A stretch of 64,000 bases of DNA. Origin: G963668435 sp963668435. GTDB taxonomy: Bacteria > Latescibacterota > Latescibacteria > Latescibacterales > Latescibacteraceae. Below are positions 60,490-64,000 of the stretch, in pieces. The position numbers and the translations under genes were made by a program. Below the pieces are notes generated by a model. The model saw only the letters and a list, made by a program, of their open reading frames with translations. It was not told where the DNA came from and ran no database searches. Numbering within the stretch: the stretch's first letter is position 1; each line of letters starts with the position of its first letter. The DNA is taken from assembly GCA_963668435.2 (NCBI GenBank), contig CAXXSC010000008.1, forward strand, positions 496,001 through 560,000. Reading direction: 5' to 3'.

Positions 60490-62178
60490 TTATCTCTTCA
60501 TGGATTCTCTTCGGCGTTCTTTTTCGGCCTTTTCTTTTTTTGCCATTTCAATCTGGAGTTTATAAAGATACCAATTAAGCTGCTTTCTTTCTTCCGAGTC
60601 CATCAACACAAATCTCAGATAATAAACAGAATCCCAATTACTTTTTTTAGCAAACACAAAAGGACGATTGATTTCCGGACCATCCGGTAAAGTAAGACTG
60701 AGGCTTAAACATTTATTTTCAGGTATATCCACTTTAGAATTGATTTTTAGCCCCCGTCTGCATATTTCCAGAACCTTTGTTTTAACAATATCACCCCTGT
60801 ATTCGAAACTGGGGTCGGTCAAGAGCAATGGTACAGGATAGTTGAGCGGGAGAGTGAAGAAGCGTGTCGATATCAGCTCGAATGCTTTTTTGGATACAGT
60901 GAGCAAAAACCTTGCTTCTTCTTGGATCACAGATACGATTTTTGATTCGGCCGTGTTATTGATGCCGGGGAAATTCCTGCTGATGCGGACTTCAAGGCCA
61001 TCATAGAGAGGAAGATATTTATCTTTTATCGAGGGCAATTTTAATGAAAGTACATATGTATTGTCTTTTTCAACAATGGTTTCCTGCTGACATGTTACTA
61101 TACAATAGATATTGTTGTATTTGAACTCTATGATATACTTATCCATTATATCAGTATCATGGTATTCTTCACTACTGTTTAACTCTTCCTCATCCAGGGA
61201 TGCCTCTTCATTTTCCTTCAACAGTTTATTTGCTGCTGTTCTTTGAAATGATGCATAAATACCAGCGTCATCATCAAGTATTATTTCTCCGCAAAAATTA
61301 CAGAACCTTGCAGCTGCTGCATTCATTGCACCACAACACAAACAAACCTGTTTTTCCAAGTTTCGGCGTTGTTGCTCATTGGCCAAACTTCCTCCGTTGA
61401 CTGCATCGATTACACCTGGATAGCACTGGAACATCTCTTTTAGTTTTGTATAGGAATAATATTTGTCCAGATTGCTTTTTAGTGATGCAAGCCGCAATCC
61501 ACCGCCGCGTTTTTTCAATCCGTTGTCCACAGAAATCAACAATCCCAATCCAGTGGCATCCAGCTTTTCAATCTCACTCATGTCAATAATTATATCATGT
61601 ATCCCATTAGAAAGAATTGATTCAAAAACATTTCTGAAAATGTGGTAGGTCGATATATCGATACTGTCAAAAATATTTGAGCATATTGCGCAATTTTCCT
61701 CGTATTTTATTTTATCGTTTTCAAAAACATTTTTTACAGGCTGTACAGTTTTTTCGCTTGATGTCTTCTTCTGCTTCGTGTGTCGAAGCTGTTCTATTTC
61801 AAGTGAACTGAAATGATTCTTTATTCTCTTGAGGAGTTCGGATGGACTGAAAGGTTTTATTATATAGTCGATAGCGCCGACACTTAAGGCTTTCTGAATA
61901 TCGCTTTTTGTGTTTTTGGCGGTTAAAAAAACAACGGGAATATCTTTTGTATCGGGATTTATTTTGAGATATTTGCATGTTTCAAAACCATCGAATCCGG
62001 GCATCATGACGTCGAGCAAAATAAGGTCGGGTTTCTTGTCACGAGCGGTCTGAAATCCGTCTCTCCCGTTTGCAGCACCAATTGTCTCAAACTCAGAATC
62101 AGCCAGTGAAACAAATACAAGATCTCGAATTTCTTCCGTATCGTCGATGATCAATACTTTTTTCCCATGTTCTTTCAT
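60490..62178 (-). CDS. REC-STAS-zinc ribbon-PilZ response regulator
   Basis: A 562-residue cytoplasmic protein. The receiver (1-122) has phospho-Asp56 (LILLDVMMPGFDGFE), Thr86 and Lys108. A STAS domain (about 165-265) carries EKLDATGLGLLISV, where Thr209 stands in the usual phosphorylatable position. A zinc ribbon uses Cys279, Cys282, Cys293 and Cys296. Residues about 345-545 form a YcgR/PilZ-like pair (ISTRFFTLPLNYPVP, VLEICRRGLKIN), but the usual RxxxR and D(x)SxxG residues are changed, so c-di-GMP binding is doubtful. AAGGA precedes the ATG at 62178. It is the last gene of the AT-rich signalling operon, 4 bases after the preceding regulator. Confidence 0.85.
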   Translation of the reverse strand: MKEHGKKVLIIDDTEEIRDLVFVSLADSEFETIGAANGRDGFQTARDKKPDLILLDVMMPGFDGFETCKYLKINPDTKDIPVVFLTAKNTKSDIQKALSVGAIDYIIKPFSPSELLKRIKNHFSSLEIEQLRHTKQKKTSSEKTVQPVKNVFENDKIKYEENCAICSNIFDSIDISTYHIFRNVFESILSNGIHDIIIDMSEIEKLDATGLGLLISVDNGLKKRGGGLRLASLKSNLDKYYSYTKLKEMFQCYPGVIDAVNGGSLANEQQRRNLEKQVCLCCGAMNAAAARFCNFCGEIILDDDAGIYASFQRTAANKLLKENEEASLDEEELNSSEEYHDTDIMDKYIIEFKYNNIYCIVTCQQETIVEKDNTYVLSLKLPSIKDKYLPLYDGLEVRISRNFPGINNTAESKIVSVIQEEARFLLTVSKKAFELISTRFFTLPLNYPVPLLLTDPSFEYRGDIVKTKVLEICRRGLKINSKVDIPENKCLSLSLTLPDGPEINRPFVFAKKSNWDSVYYLRFVLMDSEERKQLNWYLYKLQIEMAKKEKAEKERRRESMKR

Positions 62179-62182
62179 GATT

Positions 62183-62572
62183 TTATCCTTCAGCCGTGTC
62201 TAGTAATTGACTGACTTTTAACGCAAGCTCGTTTGGACTGAACGGCTTTGTCATGAAAAGATCGGCTTTAGTGCTGGACAGAATTTTCTGGGGATTTGAT
62301 GTTGGTTTTGCGGTTAAAAATATTATCGGAATATCTTTCGTTTTATCATTTTGCCGCAGCATCTTACAAGTCATGAATCCGTCAATGTATGGCATCATAA
62401 CATCGAGAATTATTAAATCAGGCAGAATTGCAGTTGCCAGTTCATAGCCTTTCTCGCCATTTTCAACAGTATAAATACTATAGTTATAATCTTTCAATGC
62501 TGAAGTGATAAGCTCCAGAATCACTGGATTGTCATCAACTGCAAGAATGGTTTTCACGTCAGTATCCTTCAT
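62183..62572 (-). CDS. Single-domain response regulator
   Basis: A receiver domain of 125-129 residues. TILAVDDNPVILELITSALK opens it and LIILDVMMPYIDGFMTCKML holds the phospho-Asp. IPIIFLTAKPTSNPQKIL and FMTKPFSPNELALKV complete the Thr/Lys signature. No output domain. The ATG at 62572 lies 11 bases after the HD-GYP stop; a GTG 15 bases further in (62557) has a better-placed AAGGA and is an alternative start. It is the fourth gene of the operon and probably shuttles phosphate or binds the neighbouring PilZ protein or HD-GYP enzyme. Confidence 0.85.
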   Translation of the reverse strand: MKDTDVKTILAVDDNPVILELITSALKDYNYSIYTVENGEKGYELATAILPDLIILDVMMPYIDGFMTCKMLRQNDKTKDIPIIFLTAKPTSNPQKILSSTKADLFMTKPFSPNELALKVSQLLDTAEG

Positions 62573-62583
62573 CGAGAAATTTA

Positions 62584-63285
62584 TCAAGCTACTATCTCTT
62601 CAAAAAAGTCCAAAAAAACATCGACGACTTCCGGATCGAAATGCTTTTCACGTTCATTGATTATATAATCAATAGCAAAGTCGTCACTGAAGGCTTCTTT
62701 GTAAGGGCGTTCCGTTGTCAACGCATCATAAACATCAGCTAGCGCGACAATTCGGGCGCCAATTGGAATCTTGATTTCCGTCAATCCCTTCGGGTAACCC
62801 AAACCATCCCAGCGCTCGTGATGAGACATGGCGATTTCTTGTGAAAGACATAAAATATCCGACTTGGAGTTTGAAAGCAGTTTAGCTCCAATCGTGCAGT
62901 GTTGTTTAATAATTGCATATTCCATCTCAGTCAGTTTTGCTTCTTTCAGGAGTATATTGTCCGGTATTCCAATCTTTCCGATATCGTGCATCGGCGCTGC
63001 AAACATCAGGTGTTGTATCATTTTCTGGGGTAAATTCAGTTTACCTGCAATGGCTACACTGAAACGGCTTATTCGTGCGATATGTTCACCGGTCCCTCTA
63101 TCCCGGTACTCTGCTGCCATGACAAGCCTCAGGACAGTATCGAGATATGCGTCCTGCAATTCCAAGTTGGCCCGTTCCAGATCGACAATTGTGTTCTTGA
63201 GATCCTTCGCATATTCGATTGACTGCTTTAAAAGCATATTTTTCAATGAGGTCAGGTTCTCAATTTCAACTGAATAATCGTCCAT
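62584..63285 (-). CDS. HD-GYP domain cyclic-di-GMP phosphodiesterase
   Basis: A 233-residue cytoplasmic protein. A short N-terminal coiled coil (residues 5-50, IENLTSLKNMLLKQSIEYAK) precedes the HD-GYP domain. The catalytic pair His100-Asp101 is in PMHDIGKIGIPDNILL and the GYP triad (163-165) in ERWDGLGYPKGLTEI. All signature residues are present, so it is expected to degrade c-di-GMP. Unlike most HD-GYP proteins it has no receiver fused to it; separate receivers are encoded immediately before and after. AGGA precedes the ATG at 63285, 15 bases after the upstream regulator. Confidence 0.88.
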   Translation of the reverse strand: MDDYSVEIENLTSLKNMLLKQSIEYAKDLKNTIVDLERANLELQDAYLDTVLRLVMAAEYRDRGTGEHIARISRFSVAIAGKLNLPQKMIQHLMFAAPMHDIGKIGIPDNILLKEAKLTEMEYAIIKQHCTIGAKLLSNSKSDILCLSQEIAMSHHERWDGLGYPKGLTEIKIPIGARIVALADVYDALTTERPYKEAFSDDFAIDYIINEREKHFDPEVVDVFLDFFEEIVA

Positions 63286-63300
63286 GCCGCCATCCTAAAA

Positions 63301-63669
63301 CTATGATTTTAACATTTCTTCAACCTTGGAAATCAATTGTATCGGGCTGAATGGCTTTGTGAAATAATCATTGGCGCCTGCTGCTTTTCCCTTGAGTATG
63401 TCGTCTTTCTGGCCTTTAGCCGTAAGCATTATTATTTTCGTATTCTCTATACCATCCGTTTGACGAATTCTACTGACAGCTTCTAGGCCGTTTATTTCAC
63501 CAGGCATCATTACATCCATCAGAATTAGATCAGGATGTTCCTTTTTTGTGAGCTCAACAGCATCCAAACCATTATGACACTGATATATCAGGTAATCGCT
63601 GCCATCCAGTGTTACGTTCACAAGTTCCCGAACTTCTACCTGATCATCAACTATAAGAATCTTTTTCAT
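63301..63669 (-). CDS. Single-domain response regulator
   Basis: A 122-residue receiver domain. KKILIVDDQVEVRELVNVTL has the acidic pair, LILMDVMMPGEINGLEAVSR carries the phospho-Asp, and KIIMLTAKGQKDDIL and YFTKPFSPIQLISKVEEM contain the switch Thr and Lys. A strong AGGAG precedes the ATG at 63669. It starts 14 bases after the histidine-kinase stop codon and is most likely its phosphorylation partner. A note on the sequence: MPGEINGLEAV has a one-residue insertion after the usual PG-x-NG. Confidence 0.88.
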   Translation of the reverse strand: MKKILIVDDQVEVRELVNVTLDGSDYLIYQCHNGLDAVELTKKEHPDLILMDVMMPGEINGLEAVSRIRQTDGIENTKIIMLTAKGQKDDILKGKAAGANDYFTKPFSPIQLISKVEEMLKS

Positions 63670-63683
63670 TGTTTTCTCCTGTA

Positions 63684-64000
63684 TTAAACGTTTTGCGGCA
63701 GCGTGAACATGACATCCGTACCTTTACCGGGAACACTTTTCACCAGAATATTCCCACCATGAGCTTCAATTATATATTTGACAATACTCATACCAAGGCC
63801 CGTACCCTCAATCGCGGTATCGGAGGCATCAACACGGTAAAACTTGTCAAAAACTTTTTCAACCTGTGCTTTTGTCATGCCGAGCCCTTTATCAGACACC
63901 GTCATATGGTAATTGTCACCTTTCATCAGGCCTTTAATTGATATTTCTCCCCCGTTGGGAGAGTACTTAACCGCATTACTGACAAGATTCTTCAATACAC
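63684..64000 (-). CDS. Sensor histidine kinase, C-terminal fragment
   Basis: Only the last 105 residues are inside the window; the start lies beyond the right edge. What is seen is a HATPase domain: N-box in LKNLVSNAVKYSPNGGEI, G1 box SDKGLGMTKAQVEKVFDKFY, G2 box AIEGTGLGMSIVKYIIEAHG and the closing GKGTDVMFTLPQNV. The motifs are intact, so ATP binding is expected. The sensor and the phospho-His regions are outside the window. It is the first gene visible of the AT-rich operon leading to two receivers, an HD-GYP enzyme and a PilZ-like protein. Confidence 0.85.
   Translation of the reverse strand, partial: VLKNLVSNAVKYSPNGGEISIKGLMKGDNYHMTVSDKGLGMTKAQVEKVFDKFYRVDASDTAIEGTGLGMSIVKYIIEAHGGNILVKSVPGKGTDVMFTLPQNV

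Noticed and set aside
1..64000. CRISPR arrays, tRNA or rRNA genes, phage genes
   Set aside because: I saw no regularly spaced repeats, no cloverleaf-like intergenic segments, and no phage structural or integrase genes apart from the IS3 transposase.

Overview
The window comes from a bacterium with a carbohydrate-degrading lifestyle and moderately high GC over positions 1-58900. Three things suggest the FCB superphylum, with a Latescibacterota-like lineage as my best guess: a C-terminal type-IX-style sorting domain on a secreted glycosidase-like protein, many Tat-exported Gfo/Idh/MocA-type and ThuA-type proteins, and several uroporphyrinogen-decarboxylase-like (URO-D) proteins sitting beside glycoside hydrolases. 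This is inference from gene content; no rRNA, tRNA or CRISPR array was seen.

Layout. 1-5.2 kb: start of a URO-D-family gene, a PL10 pectate lyase, a GNAT protein, an AGE-family sugar epimerase and a ThuA protein. 5.2-7.6 kb: a membrane protein, a solitary MotA/TolQ-like protein and an ECF sigma factor with its probable anti-sigma partner. 7.8-12.6 kb: a GT4 glycosyltransferase, a D-2-hydroxyacid dehydrogenase and a large secreted glycosidase-like protein with a sorting domain. 12.6-18.5 kb (minus strand): a five-gene operon (URO-D, lipocalin-like exported protein, GH29 alpha-fucosidase, beta-propeller glycosidase, Gfo/Idh) with a near-consensus promoter and an upstream CRP/FNR-type palindrome. 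18.9-23.9 kb: a signalling operon of a [FeFe]-hydrogenase-like hybrid histidine kinase, a GAF-HD-GYP phosphodiesterase and a single-domain response regulator. 24-36.9 kb: more sugar metabolism (six-hairpin protein, FmdB zinc ribbon, Gfo/Idh, DUF362, a 1019-residue GH2, and an operon of DegT aminotransferase, sodium/solute symporter, Gfo/Idh and a nucleotidyltransferase-like protein).

37-45.6 kb: a bicupin, a polysaccharide deacetylase, two overlapping amidohydrolase paralogues (one with degenerate metal ligands), a beta-propeller protein, a membrane-spanning AraC-type regulator with an extracytoplasmic CBM9-like sensor, and a symporter with a 51-residue single-TM companion. The last pair sits behind a promoter overlapped by a perfect inverted repeat. 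This is the most system-like locus in the accessory part: probable sensing, import and processing of one (unknown) substrate. 45.9-55.4 kb: a surface-polysaccharide block (Wzy-like ligase/polymerase, LPG-synthase-like flippase, GT2, GT39-like, double GT2, UDP-glucuronate-epimerase-like, Wzx-like). 55.7-58.9 kb: Gfo/Idh plus GH2, closed by a strong terminator.

59-60.2 kb: an intact IS3-family element (IS407-like) with an A7 frameshift site. Beyond it the DNA is visibly AT-richer and holds a tight minus-strand operon: histidine kinase (cut by the window edge), response regulator, HD-GYP protein, response regulator, and a REC-STAS-zinc-ribbon-PilZ protein. The two HD-GYP signalling modules (19-24 kb and 60-64 kb) point to cyclic-di-GMP turnover as a recurrent output.
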